Source: Nephrocerus scutellatus
Taxonomy: Eukaryota > Arthropoda > Insecta > Diptera > Pipunculidae
NCBI GenBank assembly: GCA_947095585.1
Contig: OX352762.1
Span: forward strand, 93,904,249-93,968,248
Length of the DNA stretch: 64,000 nt
Reading direction: 5' to 3'
The translations under genes and the position numbers were made by a program. Below the pieces are notes generated by a model. That model searched no databases and was not told the DNA's origin. It saw only the letters and a program-made list of their open reading frames with translations. Below are positions 1 through 15,733 of the stretch, piece by piece (positions within the stretch are counted from its first letter, which is position 1; each line of letters starts with the position of its first letter).

Positions 1-3000
1 GGAATACAGTCACAAATCAGGTTGGTGCATTTTTGTTTTTAAAGAAAATATCAAAAAAAAAATGTTTTCTTTGCAATATTTGAAAAGAAAATTTGTTATG
101 GCGAACATGCAGCTTTCTTCGCTTAGAACGCGATGTTTTTAAATTTAATAATTAGAAACATATTTACATATTCCAATATAGAGTTTTCTTAAGGAAGTTG
201 AGCTAACCTTGTGCATGGCATCATACAATGAGCATTGTGTTATTGCCGTTGAATGTTTAAATGGCAAAGAAGTAGCTTTATGTAAAAGGGAGCGAACAGG
301 ATCTGATAATAGGAGTTACCAGCTGTTGTTATGCAATTCAATAGGGACAACAATTGACTGTAAGATAAAAATTAAAACATAAGTTTACAATCGTTTTTTA
401 TCCGTAATGTTTCTTTTTAGCATTATATACAGATTTAAAACCACATTTCATTGGAATTAATTCCTCTCATATAGTGATAGCTTCAAGGCAAGAAGTTCTG
501 CTTTGGCACTTTCATACGCCTAAGGTTTGTACAATAAAGAAACACAATATTCCTTATAGTAGTAGCACATAATCGGACAAAATGGGCTCATTTTCTATGA
601 ATTCCAATTATATTCTTGCAGAGTTCATCAAATTTGCTCGGTGTAAAAAATAAAATGGAGAAACGTTTTCACATTGACGACACACCTACTGGCTTTGATG
701 AGGCTAACGATTTAGCACTTTCAACGCGCAATCAACAAGGAAGTGACGATGCAATCAGCGCAATTGCTGTCTCTGAAAAACTTCTTCTGATCGCAAGGAC
801 ATCCGGTCTTATTAACGAGTACAGTGTACCCAATATGGCTTTGCGTATTCGTCACAAAACTACGCAACACGTTTATAAAATGTCTATCAATTGCAATTCA
901 ACGTAAGTACGCCGACAAGTCAATCATATTATTGTCTACTTATTTCAATAATTATCATGCAAAGGCGAGCTGCTGTAGTTGATAATGGCGGAGTAATGAC
1001 TTTGCTCGAATTGAACGATAATCGTGAGACACAGTTGAATTTCAGTCGTGTGGAACGGAAGGATGTTTGGGCTATTTGCTGGGCTAAAGATAATCCCCTA
1101 CTTCTGGCTATGATGGAAAAAACACGAATGTATGTCTTTCGTGGCTATGATCCAGAAGAGCCAATATCCACGTCTGGATACATTTGCACCTTTGAAGACC
1201 TCGAAATCACCAGTGTTTTGCTGGACGATATTATAAGTGGAAATGAGACACAGAACCCAATTAACCACATAACTCAATTAAAAGTTAAATCGTTACGTGA
1301 CACCGACGATCTATTAATGCACGTTGGCATTGAGGATGCTAAACAGTTTATCGAAGACAACCCACACCCACGTCTGTGGCGTCTGTTAGCGGAAGCAGCT
1401 CTTAAAAAACTAGATATGGACACAGCCGAAACTTCATTTGTCCGCTGCGCCTATTATCCAGGAATAAAATTTATTAAAAGATTGCGGAATATTTCATCGG
1501 ACTTGATACAACGAGCAGAAGTTGCAGCATTTTATGGAGAGTTCGAAGAGGCTGAGAAGCTCTATATGGACGCAGATCGAAGGTAAAACATTTACACTTA
1601 TACAATAACTACAGCATCTTGTTTACAATTTTTGACATTTTACAATTAGAGATCTTGCCATCAATTTGCGAATAACACTTTGCGATTGGTTTCGAGTCGT
1701 TCAACTCTATCGCATTGGATCCGGCACATCAGATCAACAGATGGAAACCGCTTGGCGTAAAATTGGAAATCATTTTGCTAGCCTGCGGTCATGGTATTAC
1801 ATATTGTGTATTATAAAGTCTTAGCCGGTTTAGTAAAAAATCTCATGAACATACTCTAGGGAAAGTGCTAAGGAATACTACGAAAAGGCACATTACATTG
1901 AAGGTTTAATAGAATCGCTTTATCATTTAGAACAATTTGATGAATTGGAAAAGTGTATCCTCAAGCTGCCTGAGAAAAGTCCCCTGCTAGTAAAAGTTGG
2001 CGAAATGCTAGCGTCAGTTGGTAAGTAAGTTTGCATTTCACGTTCTGTGTTTCTTTAGTGTATTTTCTGATATTATTTTTTCTACATAATAGATTTTCCT
2101 TCCAATCTCATAATATTCGATACACAAATATAGTACAGTACACAAATGCAAACACATTAAAATTATAAGTTGCAAATAGACAACGTTCTAAAAACATATT
2201 AAACTATAAAAATAGAATAGAATTTTAATGTAAATAATTTAATTTTTTATTTGTAATTCAAATAAGACAATAATAAATTTGTATTCCGCAGGTATGTGCA
2301 ATGAAGCGGTAGCAGCTTATCTTAAAATGGGTGACCACAACGCAGCTGTTAACACTTGTGTTAATTTAAGTCAGTGGGGCATAGCTGTTGATTTGGCACA
2401 GAAATATAAAATACCGCAAATTAATACCCTACTAAACAAGCATGCGGCTCAATTGCTAAAAGAAGATCGTCTATCACAAGCTGTTGAACTTCAGCGAAGA
2501 GCCGGGCATTATTTAGATGCCGCTCGTCTGGTGATTAAACTTGCGGAACGCGAAGTAAACAAAAAATCACATTTACTGCGAATAAAAAAATTATATGTCT
2601 TGGCTGGACTTCTGGCTGAACAACATATAAAGTCGTTAAGTTTGCAGCCGCCTGATGTGCACAATATCGATCGCTCAGCAATATTAGCTGACATGCCATA
2701 TGAAGATTCAAAGACAATTGATCGAATTTGGCATTGTGCCGAAGCATATCACTATATGTTTCTCGCACAGCGACAACTACACTTTGGTATAGTTCATAGT
2801 ACCGTTGTAACCACTTTACGATTGCAAGATTACGATGATGTTTTAAACTTGGAAGACATATATTGTCTAATGGCTCTAGCCAGTTGCGCCGATCGATCTT
2901 TTGGTAATATAATTTTAAGCTGTGTAATACAAACATTAAAATCTAATTACACTTCACAGCAACATGTTCGACAGCTTTAAAGAAACTAGAATCTATAGAT

Positions 3001-3386
3001 TCCCTGTCTGAAGAATACAAGCAAAAATACAAAAACTTAGCCTCTAGTATTTTTTCGAAAAATGAACCTATTGACCCAAAAACGGATTTGATACAGTGCT
3101 ACTCATGTAAAGTACCGGTTGCAGATTGGTTCGTAGTAGTTAGCATTCTTATAAAGTATAAAATAAAACCATTATTCTTTTACTCATCAGCTATCCAACT
3201 TGTTCGAATTGTGGTGCCCGTTTTGTTGGATGTATTTCAACAGGAAAACCTGTAATTCAACCCACAAACATTTGGATATGCAACGTTTGCCATCATTGCG
3301 CGTTACCATTAGAAATTACCCGTCACAACACTTGTCCAATGTGTCATAGCTTAATAGCAACTGCTATGATTAGACTCAATAAATAG
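1..3386 (+). CDS. WDR35: WDR35 / IFT121 (intraflagellar transport A subunit), 5'-partial
   Basis: Carboxy-terminal 826 codons of the IFT-A subunit WDR35 (IFT121; Oseg4 in flies), which acts in retrograde ciliary transport and delivery of ciliary membrane proteins. Exons read: 1-20, 182-359, 421-524, 622-902, 965-1582, 1650-1793, 1860-2020, 2292-2903, 2960-3128, 3191-3386. All splice phases agree. Recognised blocks, in order: end of the second WD40 propeller (CNSIGTTID, HIDDTPTGFDE), the conserved EKTRMYVFRGYDPEEP and DNPHPRLWRLLAEAAL stretches, a helical TPR-like solenoid (KKLYVLAGLL, AEAYHYMFLAQRQL), then a C-terminal zinc-binding end with paired cysteines (CYSC, CSNC, CNVCHHC, CPMC). The acceptor at 2960 was chosen because it restores the family stretch SFATCSTALKKLES. 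The protein start lies upstream of the window. In flies this gene is expected only in ciliated sensory neurons; that is family knowledge, not seen here. Confidence 0.95.
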
Positions 3387-3490
3387 TTTCTCATTCTAGA
3401 AACTAGAGAAACCACTAGAGCGATTTAAATTCTTGGGATCATTCATATTTAGCTGAAATCTTGTACTATTTTTTATATTTAAACAAATCA

Positions 3491-3496
3491 AATAAA
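3491..3496 (+). promoter_or_regulatory. Poly(A) signal of WDR35
   Basis: Canonical AATAAA about 105 bases after the WDR35 stop codon, the first such hexamer downstream. Confidence 0.6.
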
Positions 3497-3691
3497 TTTT
3501 TGAAATGCTTTTATTACATTTAAGAGATTTTCAACACTACAAAGACAAAACTTAATCATAATTTTTACAAGTTACATATCCCCAATATCAGCAATTTTAT
3601 TATCTTATATTACTTATTTTTACATTGAAAAAATTAATAAAACAAACTTTTGAATTGCTTAAATTATTTAAGAGATTTTAGATAAATAAAC

Positions 3692-3835
3692 ACTAGGTTA
3701 GGTTAGGATGAAGTGGCCTTCAGTCAAAACCGACGCACTTAGACCATGAAGGTCCGTTGTGATACCACAAGGATCTAGGAAAATTCCACGCCTACTCGTT
3801 GAACCACTTGGAGCTTCGTATGAAGCGCATTATAT
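3692..3835. repeat. Dispersed repeat starting with TTAGG-like tract
   Basis: The stretch begins GGTTAGGTTAGGATGAAG and continues with a GC-richer segment (accgacgcacttagaccatg) unlike its AT-rich surroundings. I believe such segments recur in fly genomes as LINE-associated repeats, but no second copy is in this window, so the class is inference. Confidence 0.4.
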
Positions 3836-3918
3836 AAATAAACACTAAAAGAGAAAACTTAATCTTTGTTAAATATTTTTAAATTTTTTTACAAATTACA
3901 TTTTTTTATAATGTACAC

Positions 3919-4480
3919 TCAAGGGATTTGCACCCTTATACTGCTTAGCAAAGCGTGGGCGTTAGGAAATTGGGAAGAGAAAAAGATGAGATGTCTATGC
4001 ACATGTGTCTTAAATAACTGCATGCGTTTATTCCACATTATTATTCTACGGCTAAAGAAGGAACCCCAGAATTGGTTGATGCGTCCGAAGATAGACCAAA
4101 TGGTAGACACGTGGGATCGACATAAGTTAGTGGTATTTCGTTTTGGTTGAAGAATTGGTGGAATGCACCCGGAAATTTCTTTTGAACATCGCTTGTGGAA
4201 AAAGCGACAAGCAGGAAACATTCATACGATGTTCAAGCGATTCGATGGCTTTCGCTATATTTGCGTCAATAATAAGTTTCATCGCGCGGTTTTGAATTTT
4301 GTTTAGAAGATGTTATGCGGTCTTGGGGGCATCTGCCCAGACAATACAGTTGTATGCAAATTCAGGGCGAATATATGCCTTGTAAATAGTAGTCAGATCT
4401 GAGGGAGTAAAGTACATCTTGCACCATTTTTGAAAACCTAAACATTTCGCAGCATTATTAGCGATTGTGAATATGTTGGG
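3919..4480 (-). pseudogene. Jockey/CR1-type LINE fragment (reverse transcriptase C-terminus)
   Basis: Reading the minus strand from about 4440 gives KMYFTPSDLTTIYKAYIRPE, then a stop, then KIQNRAMKLIIDANIAKAIE and SLEHRMNVSC. It continues into a frame with ISGCIPPILQPKRNTTNLC. This is the thumb and C-terminal region of a jockey or CR1-like reverse transcriptase. Stops and frame changes make it dead. A related stretch lies at 60270-60500. Confidence 0.7.
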
Positions 4481-4889
4481 AGGTTTGAATTACACTTGGA
4501 CGACAAAAGACAGCATTGGTTGCTGGAAGCGTTTAATTCAACTCTATTGTGTAGTCCCCACCTTGTTATGCTGTACAGATCAGAATTTAACGCGGTTAAC
4601 ATTCAAGTTCCACTTGAAATAAAGAGGGTCGTGCGGAAAGCGTAAAATCATATAAATAGCTTAGAGTGCTGTCGTCAGAATCGGATTAGAAGTAGCGAGA
4701 ACGAAATCAATAATAAAAAACAACCCACAAAAATAAAATTTTTCATGTAAATTCTCTAATAACCAAAAGTATACTGAATTCCACTATAAATGCTGAAATA
4801 TAAAAACACATACGAAGCACTGCAACCCAACAACAAAACAACCCCAATCGTAAAGCAAGCAACGCTGCTCACAGCGCACAACGCACAGT

Positions 4890-5120
4890 CATCATAGTAT
4901 GAAATAATCTGATGCCGGGGAATAAATTATATGAGAACCCCGCGGCCCGATCACTCTCAAATTTTAATAGAAAGTATTGTCACCGGAAATATACATGTGT
5001 GCAAATAAAATCAAGCTTTGGGAAGTGGGTTAAAAATTGATCACAAGATCTGACCAGCCAGTGCGCCAGCCACGGGCACGCGAAGTTCTAGAGAAATTAA
5101 AAAACGAGAAAGAGTGGCGG
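4890..5120. mobile_element. Helitron-like dispersed repeat fragment
   Basis: Contains the phrases seen in the arrays at 40 kb, 56 kb and 58 kb: gcggcccgatca, tacatgtgtgcaaa, gaagtgggttaaaaattgat, then a degenerate ccagcc tract and acgggcacgcgaagtt. It is non-coding. The class is inferred from the tandem subunit structure of the fuller copies. Confidence 0.55.
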
Positions 5121-5669
5121 AGACAAAACCGAGCCTTAGGGAAAACGGGCGTTTACGCGATAAACATAGGGTTTTAAACCGTCCAATAGGACCTAGATTG
5201 AACGGTAAGAAAGTTAGTTTTCAGTCATTTTATTATGTGTAAAACCATTATTTTGGCATCAAACAATGTTCACAAAAAAGTTTTTCTCCAAATTACAAAG
5301 AAATAACAATTTAAGAAAGAAGTATTTAGATCCGCATCCGTAGCTTTATACATGCCATCACATGTATTTATTGGTCAAAAATAAATTACATTTACCGAAA
5401 AGAAATGACAATGAAATTATTCATTTATTACAATATTTTAGTATAATATTTTCTTTTGGGAAATATCAAGGTTTTCCAACAAAAAATACCAACTTCACTT
5501 GGTAATTTCGGAATACTGTTGATTTTATTGTCGATTCTATGATGTTTAATAATATTTAACTAATTTAGGTTAAATATTGATAAAGATCATTGATAATACA
5601 ATAGCGTGATGGCGGTCTTAATCTAAAGCTATTGATTTTCTCATAGTAATCTAAATAAATAGGCTAGAA
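5121..5669. other. Intergenic AT-rich DNA
   Basis: No coding segment or clear repeat was seen between the Helitron-like fragment and the 3' end of the zinc-finger gene. Confidence 0.5.
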
Positions 5670-5870
5670 CGGAATTGTTTCCTCTTGCACTGATATCTTA
5701 GTATTCAACAGAGATTTTCCAATGAGATGCTTTCGGAATAGTTTCCTCTTGCACTGATATCTTAGCATTCACCATAGATTTTTCCATGCGATGCTTTCGG
5801 AATTGCTTCCTCTTGTACTGATATCTTAGCATTCACCATAGATTTTCCCATTCGATGCTTTCGGTTTTGT
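5670..5870. repeat. 64-bp tandem repeat, about three copies, over the 3' end of the zinc-finger gene
   Basis: The phrase gatgctttcgg recurs at 5727, 5791 and 5855, a spacing of exactly 64 bases. Each unit also carries tcctcttg(c/t)actgatatctta and catagattttcc. The gene reads through the unit nearest the fingers and stops in the next. Because 64 is not a multiple of three, successive units are read in different frames. Confidence 0.9.
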
Positions 5871-7850
5871 TCCCATTCCTTGGGGTGAATTTTTTTTCTG
5901 TGCGAATGCATATTGGCATTAGAGTTAAATGTTTTTGGACAATATGGACAAGAGTAGAGAACTCCACCAGTATGTGTTGTCATGTGCTCCTGCAAATAAA
6001 ATATCCCTTATGGATTTATATGTTAAAAATAGCTATGGTAGAACTTTACATTTACCTTCAAAGATAATTGTTTCTTAAATGACTTAGTGCAAAGAGTACA
6101 CTCAAAAATTTTCGGTGTTTTATGCAAATATCGTATGTGACTTCTAAGGGCAATTTTATTTGGTGATATTTTTCCACAATAACCACATTTATGTTGCTTT
6201 CCCTCTTCTTTATGTAGGCGCATATGGCTTTTAAGACTTTGCTTATCTTTAAGCCAAGAACTACATTTTTCGCATTGGATTTTTGGTGGCTTCACAACAG
6301 AATGTTCGATTTGATGTCTTTCAAAAGCTGCTTTACCGCACAGTACTTTTGCACAGACATCACATATAATATCACATTCTGTGCTATGCTTCTTCTTTTT
6401 ATGTGCCCTTAAAAATGCATGACTGAAAAATCTAAAAAAAAAAATCTAATTAGAAAGGTTAGAAAGAAGAGGTGGGTGGCACTTTTTTTGTACCTTTTTT
6501 CACAGATTTCACATATCACTCTTTCTTCGAAAGGTATATGAACACGATGATGCTTTTCAAGAAGGTAGCGTTTCGCAAATTTCTTCGGACATTTTTCACA
6601 TTGGTAGATCATCTTATCATCTGCTTCATGATTGGCAAGTTCGTGTCGTCGTAATGAGTTCTTGTCGGAGTACACTTTTTTGCAGGAAAGGCATCTGTAA
6701 AGTCAAGGAGTCAGATTTTTTTTTTAAAAAGTGATTGATTTACTTAAAATATTCCGGGTCCAAGTGTTTATAAATATGTTCAATAAGCAGGATTCGTTTG
6801 TACCATTTTCGATCGCAACACTTAACGTAGCCTCGTTTTGAATGAACAAGTTGAAAATGTTGTATAATATCGGCAAAGGTTGCCTGCCCAATGCCACACA
6901 CATCGCAAATCAATCGCATGTGTTTGGCAATTTTCTCATCCGCTTCTTTTGACTTTATACAGCGTGGCAATTTTTGTTCGTCGGAATAGGAGTCATGTTT
7001 TGACATTGCTTCTTCATCTTCTTGGGCGGATAATTCCGATTTCTTTGGTTGAACATGTAACGGATCCGTTTGATACAAAGCTTCTTGCTCATTTTCTTTT
7101 TCGAATAGTTCTTTTTTGATGTATAATAAATCATCTTAAGAAAATTATTTAAAACATATACCATTACGACATTTTTTCTAAAATTTACCAGTTCCGGAAT
7201 CATCTGCATCCGAAAGGCTTTCGCGTTGTTTATTATAAGTTTTGTTTTCAGAAAACTCACTGGCTTCTTGGTTGGATGTTTCTGATGAACTTTCGCTCTG
7301 TTTGTCATCGTATTTACTTTCCTCTGTTTGAATTTGAATTTTAATAAAATGAAAATGTAACAAACTGTTATTAAATTATTTTCATAAAATTATACCTTCA
7401 CTTTTCAAAATATTACTATCAGAACCACTGCCGTACGATAAAATATCGTCTGTGAACACTGCCTTGACTTCCCAATTTGATTCAACCAAGGGCGATTCTT
7501 CTTTAACGCAGTATAGGTCCTCACGCTTCCTAGTTTTGTTATAAGTATTCAAATAGAATACATCTTGATGATTCCGCTGGGCTTCTTCAACTGATATGTA
7601 AAACTGATGGAAATCGACTACTTTAAACCAACAGCAGTTGCACACGATTGTCGAGATGGGATCATCCCTTGCTGGCTATTGAAATGAGCTTAAATTAATT
7701 AAATTTTTGGTGTTATGAGTTTATAAAAATTGTTACCTTAAACCAAAAGTACTTTTCAATAATATCAGCAACATTTAGACCATCTTCTTCAAATTTTTTA
7801 AAAATGTGAATAAAATCGATAGAATCGTTTAAACAAAGGCGGCAAATCAT
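5762..7850 (-). CDS. ZAD-C2H2 zinc-finger protein, grauzone-like
   Basis: A 574-residue sequence-specific DNA-binding protein of the insect ZAD family. Exons (minus): 7850-7737, 7675-7396, 7323-7189, 7134-6744, 6694-6494, 6431-6056, 5989-5762; all phases agree. The start ATG opens directly on [17 protein letters not shown], the first cysteine pair of a ZAD dimerisation domain; its second pair (CNCC) is in exon 2. An acidic, serine-rich linker follows (about residues 100-230). Then come ten C2H2 fingers, beginning [12 protein letters not shown]. The second finger has the [10 protein letters not shown] form typical of grauzone relatives. The exon 6 acceptor at 6431 was chosen because it completes the finger [17 protein letters not shown]. 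The C-terminus runs into a 64-bp tandem repeat. Targets are unknown. Assignment to grauzone itself is inference; many paralogues exist in flies. Confidence 0.9.
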
Positions 7851-7934
7851 TTCTGAAACACAATTTTCGTGATAATTTTTGGTTTTTATTTACAATTTAC
7901 GTATATTTGTCATTATTAAACCATACGAGAAAAA

Positions 7935-8062
7935 CGATTATTACGTTTAACGTAGAGTTGACACGACGCGAAACGTAATAATCAGCTGATTTCGTCTGAC
8001 TAACGTTAAATACAATTGCTGGTGTGAGATTGTAAAACGAAACGTAATAATCAGCTGATTAC
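7935..8062. repeat. Repeated palindromic motif upstream of the zinc-finger gene
   Basis: The phrase cgaaacgtaataatcagctg occurs twice directly, about 70 bases apart (near 7970 and 8038). Each copy ends in the perfect 12-bp palindrome AATCAGCTGATT. An inverted partial copy (gattattacgttt) lies at 7936. The cluster sits 85-210 bases upstream of the ZAD start codon, so it is either a promoter element or a small foldback remnant. Confidence 0.65.
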
Positions 8063-8359
8063 CATCAAAATTAATGCTAGGTATGTTTCCTTACTATTTC
8101 AAATAAAATAGAGTATTTGGAATTAAAATTGCTTACAAAGGGCCGACACCCAAAAGAATATGGCAGCACTTTGAAAAACAAAAGTTCGTTTTGACAAAAA
8201 CTTGAGGAAAATATGATATCCAGTTCCGGCTTTTAATATAAATGAAAAAAATACAGTCGTCTATCCCAAATGGGATTTCGACAAGGGCTGTCTACCCTAC
8301 ATCCACTTTTATTATTCTCCGACTTTATAACTTCAAATCTAAATATTTTATTGACGTTC

Positions 8360-9010
8360 AAAAAGCATTTCATTCTGTATGGATTATTTCTATTTTAGAT
8401 CCAGTTCTTTAAATATTTTTTGTCCGAATTCCAATTCCTCCTGTGAATGTAAAGATTCTTTGTTAGGCAAGGCGCGCACAGAAAGCAGTGTAGTATTGGA
8501 TGGAATAGCGGCGAAGTGGTATGAAAGTGATTCAATGCGCAATGCCGTAGCAAACAACGTATGGGGCCACCGATTCATCAGTTTTTATAAAGTCGTCCTC
8601 AGAGCATGAAGATGCTTTTTTATTTGAACAGCTTGCTAACCTAAATGCTAAAAATCAGGAGAAGAAGAAAAAGCTCTATTGGGTTCATCCTCTCTGGCAG
8701 GAAAATAAAAAATTTGAATTTTTAACGTTTATAAAAAATGGAGGTGTGGGCGCACACGACTTTCTTATACGGACGGGACCGGAATTTTTAGCAAATGTAT
8801 ATTTCTTTTTTTTTTAATTTTTTTTATTTTATTTTGTTTTTTGTTTAAATTTATTTTTCACTTAATAGAATTCTCCTAAGTGCCACTTGAACGAAAGTGG
8901 GGAATTTGTAGATGTACGCGAAGAAGTTCAAGAGGAACCAGCTCCAAGACGAACCGAACGAGCAAATGAGCATTCCACCACGGTATTTCGATGACTTCGT
9001 CAGATTTTAA
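8360..9010 (+). pseudogene. PIF/Harbinger-like transposase remnant (N-terminal part)
   Basis: From about 8590 the plus strand reads SSEHEDAFLFEQLANLNA, then KKKKLYWVHPLWQENKKFEF. This matches the N-terminal pattern of insect PIF/Harbinger transposases (basic tract, then YWVHPLW). The frame runs to about 8815 and continues, after an AT tract, as a charged stretch near 8930-8990. The DDE domain is absent. The segment ggaggtgtgggcgcacacg at about 8740 recurs in inverted orientation near 41115, so the element has relatives in the window. Confidence 0.55.
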
Positions 9011-9071
9011 GTGAAATGTATGCAGAACCAGATGTATATTCTTCTCGTTTTATTCTATCGCTCTCTTTCTT

Positions 9072-9172
9072 GATTTATATTTCCTAGAGTTAAGTTCTAA
9101 TAAAATATCATTTAGGTAAGAGTATTGATTTATATTTCAAAGAGTTAAGTTCTAATAAAATATCATTTAGTT
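9072..9172. repeat. Direct duplication of about 47 bp
   Basis: A segment beginning ttgatttatattt and ending aataaaatatcatttag appears twice, separated by about 8 bases. It adds a second AATAAA downstream of the Harbinger remnant. Confidence 0.8.
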
Positions 9173-9358
9173 TGTACCTCATTCGTATTACTACCGAGTT
9201 ACAACAATAGATCCCTTCATTTGAGAGAATTAACAAAACAAGTTCAAAAAACTGGTTTTCATGAGTCCTATGGAAGTAGGGGTCTAAAAATGTGCGCTTA
9301 ATTTTAATGAAAATGTGGAAACACTTTAATTAAACAAAAATTGATAAAATAAATATAT

Positions 9359-9571
9359 GGTGGTACAAAAGTAATGTCATAAGGTTAATTGGCTGCCATT
9401 TTGTTAGAAATTAAATTTTTATCAATTAACAATAATGCCGCGTTCTTCAGGTGTGTATCACTCCATTACTAGTTGTCAACTATTCTTTATCTTTTTACAA
9501 CATAAATTACATTTGACACCATTTGCAAAAATTATGGTACACTCACATTATGACATTACATTTGCCCCACC
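9359..9571. mobile_element. MITE of about 213 bp with 26-bp imperfect TIRs
   Basis: The left end reads GGTGGTACAAAAGTAATGTC. The reverse complement of the right end reads GGTGGGGCAAATGTAATGTC. The match continues for a few more bases. There is no coding capacity. Flanking TA dinucleotides are present but offset by one base, so the target duplication is unsure. Confidence 0.65.
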
Positions 9572-10371
9572 TAACTACAACTCCCAGAGATTCTGAGATT
9601 ACCTAAAATACAAGAATACTCCTTTTGTAAATAACATAATGAAAAAAAAATTATTTGGGCAAGACCCAAACCAGGCACGACCATTAAATGAATATATTTT
9701 GGCTAGGTTGGTCCGATTGGCACCAGTATTTTGTTAATTTAAAGGCACCTGTATAACATTTAATCTGATATAAAACAACAACCCCCCTGTTTCAAAAATC
9801 AACGAAATTTACACATTGATTGAAGTGAATATGCATTAAAGCATAAAGCAAATACTTTTTTCAGAAAAATGTTACTGAAAATGCGAATAAGACTTACTAG
9901 TAAATTTGAATTACAAACATATTTTAATTATTATTAATTTTAAGTCTTCATTAATATTTGTTTTAATCTAATAAGCTTATTTATAGACATTTTGAGTTTA
10001 AAAATTATAATGTTAATTCAGCCAATATTTCGGTCTTGTGGACCATAACCTAGGAAAAAGATAATTTAAATTTTGAATAGTCAGAAAAATCATTTATAAA
10101 TTATCTTTTGTCTTTTAATTGCATAGCTAAATATGTTGTACAGATATTATGTGTATCAAACAAAAATATTATTATATAATGTAACTATAATTTCATTTCT
10201 CAATTTCTTGATTATGACGTTTATTCTCTTGCAATATCTTTATCTGCACGTCATACACTTTGTCAGCAAGAACGATATATTGAAAACTAGCGTGGACTCT
10301 TCCTAATAATTTTGACTATAAAAATAAAAAATGTGCATTTACCTTAACAATACACACTACTTTTGCTATTG
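9572..10371. other. Intergenic AT-rich DNA
   Basis: No gene, RNA or clear repeat recognised. Confidence 0.5.
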
Positions 10372-10655
10372 CTATATTGCTTTCAACAAAAATGAGTTAG
10401 GTATTTTTTGTGGTTAACGGCTAATCAAAGCAACAGTAAAAACTAACCAAATTTTGGTCAATTTTTTGTTTCATGTGTTTTCCAACTTATCCATATATAA
10501 TTTTTAAAAGTCGACTCTGGTGGTGGGAATTATAAATAAAAATTTGGTTAAATATTTCTTAACCACAAATTTTTTTGGTTAACGCTAAACCATTTTCTGG
10601 TCTATCCAATGTGTTTGTTGTTGTAATTTTTATTTTTTTGTTGAAAGCAATATAG
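10372..10655. mobile_element. MITE-like element of 284 bp with 21-bp perfect inverted termini
   Basis: CTATATTGCTTTCAACAAAA at 10372 is mirrored exactly by its reverse complement ending at 10655. The interior is AT-rich with repeated ttggttaa/ttaaccaaa phrases in both orientations. No target duplication was recognised. Confidence 0.6.
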
Positions 10656-11694
10656 TTTATATTTGAAAAAGCAACAGCTTTTGGCTTTACCGCCTTACGG
10701 TGAGCCCATAACTATAAAATGGCTTCAGTTTCTTAATCCTAAAAATGTTTTGGATTTACTTTCGGCTTTGTGCTTATGCGATTGTTGTTGTAAGCCAAGC
10801 TGGCTTTGTCAAAGCAATAAACCTTTTTATAATCATTGCGCGCGTAGTTTTATGACAGGACACTGTCGCACAATTAATAGGTATGTTTTGTAGTAAGAGT
10901 TAGAAATAGAAAATTGCCATAAAATCTCTCATAGATATCACTCAAAAAAGTACGAAGAACGGCATAAAACCACAAAATTGTTGGATTGGTAGAAATTGCC
11001 AAAATCACTTACGCCAAAATTCAACATTCACAAGTAAGTTAGTTTTGTTTCTTTTGATAGAAAAAGTGCAAAAACACTGCACGATTTGTTACAATTTTAA
11101 AATAAAAACATTTTTTATCATTCTTATCGTCATCTTGGGATATGTGCGACCCTATCGACACAAATTCAAATACAAAACGTGCGAGTTCACCTTTTTTTTT
11201 GCATTAGCGCCAATAATTAGTGCACTTGGCTTAGAAAGTGTAGGAAAAAACAATTCGCCACATAAGTTAGTTGTCAATAAATTCGTTTTTGACAGAATTG
11301 TGACATGTTACACACTAAATTGTTGCAGTAAAAGTTGCCAAAATTCGCATGGAAGGGAAATGAACTTACTCACCATTTTCTGCTCTCTTTTACCACATTT
11401 TCGAGTACAGGAACACTTTTGAGTAAAAAGTGATAATCATTAGGAATAATAATTACTACTGAGAACTGCAACTGATCTATTAATACTACTTTTGAATACG
11501 GGAACAGACCTAAATATTCTTGTCAGTTTTTTGTGTCAGCTTCGGCTTCCCTGTTTTGTTCATTTTATTGATATGGAAATATTATTTTTTTAATTTTAAT
11601 ATTTATAAAAAATGAAGGTAACTTGAGTTAAACATCCCATAATAAAAATAAAATCTTTAAACACATCACCATTAATACGAAAAAAAATTTTATC
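10656..11694. other. Intergenic DNA upstream of U2SURP
   Basis: Short open frames here show no recognisable domain. The last 100 bases presumably hold the U2SURP promoter and 5' UTR, but no convincing core-promoter motif was identified. Confidence 0.4.
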
Positions 11695-15410
<3,716 letters not shown>

Positions 15411-15464
15411 CTTTCACAAATTAAAAATTGTGTAATATTTTATATACGTGGATTGTAACTTTAC

Positions 15465-15470
15465 AATAAA
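15465..15470 (+). promoter_or_regulatory. Poly(A) signal of U2SURP
   Basis: Canonical AATAAA 55 bases after the U2SURP stop codon. Confidence 0.65.
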
Positions 15471-15507
15471 GTAGTGAAATACTTTTTTTAAGTTAAGTTT
15501 ACAACTT

Positions 15508-15733
15508 TTCAACATAATGTTTGTTTTTGACCTTTTGGTTAGTTAAATATAACGGGAATAATATATGTATATCCCTATACATACATATAAATCTTAAACT
15601 CTGTATGGATAAATGTTTTTTTCAACATAATGTTTGTTTTTGACCTTTTGGTTAGTTAAATATAACGGGAATAATATATGTATATCCCTATACATACATA
15701 TAAATCTTAAACTCTGTATGGATAAATGTTCCC
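15508..15733. repeat. Near-perfect tandem duplication, 113-bp unit
   Basis: A unit starting caacataatgtttgttttt and ending gtatggataaatgtt occurs twice head to tail, with period 113. I see no internal differences apart from the junction T tract, which implies a recent duplication. It lies just beyond the 3' end of U2SURP. Confidence 0.9.

Noticed and set aside
2941..2983. Alternative WDR35 acceptor before CTTTAAAGAAAC (about 2974)
   Set aside because: The acceptor at 2960 restores the conserved TCSTALKKLES stretch; the later one loses it.
8390..8609. Opposed 62- and 76-codon frames upstream of the Harbinger remnant
   Set aside because: Neither resembles a Harbinger partner protein or any domain I know; probably non-coding remnant sequence.
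10663..11422. Open frames of 76 and 125 codons
   Set aside because: No recognisable domain, poor codon pattern, and the first begins inside or beside a MITE-like inverted terminus.
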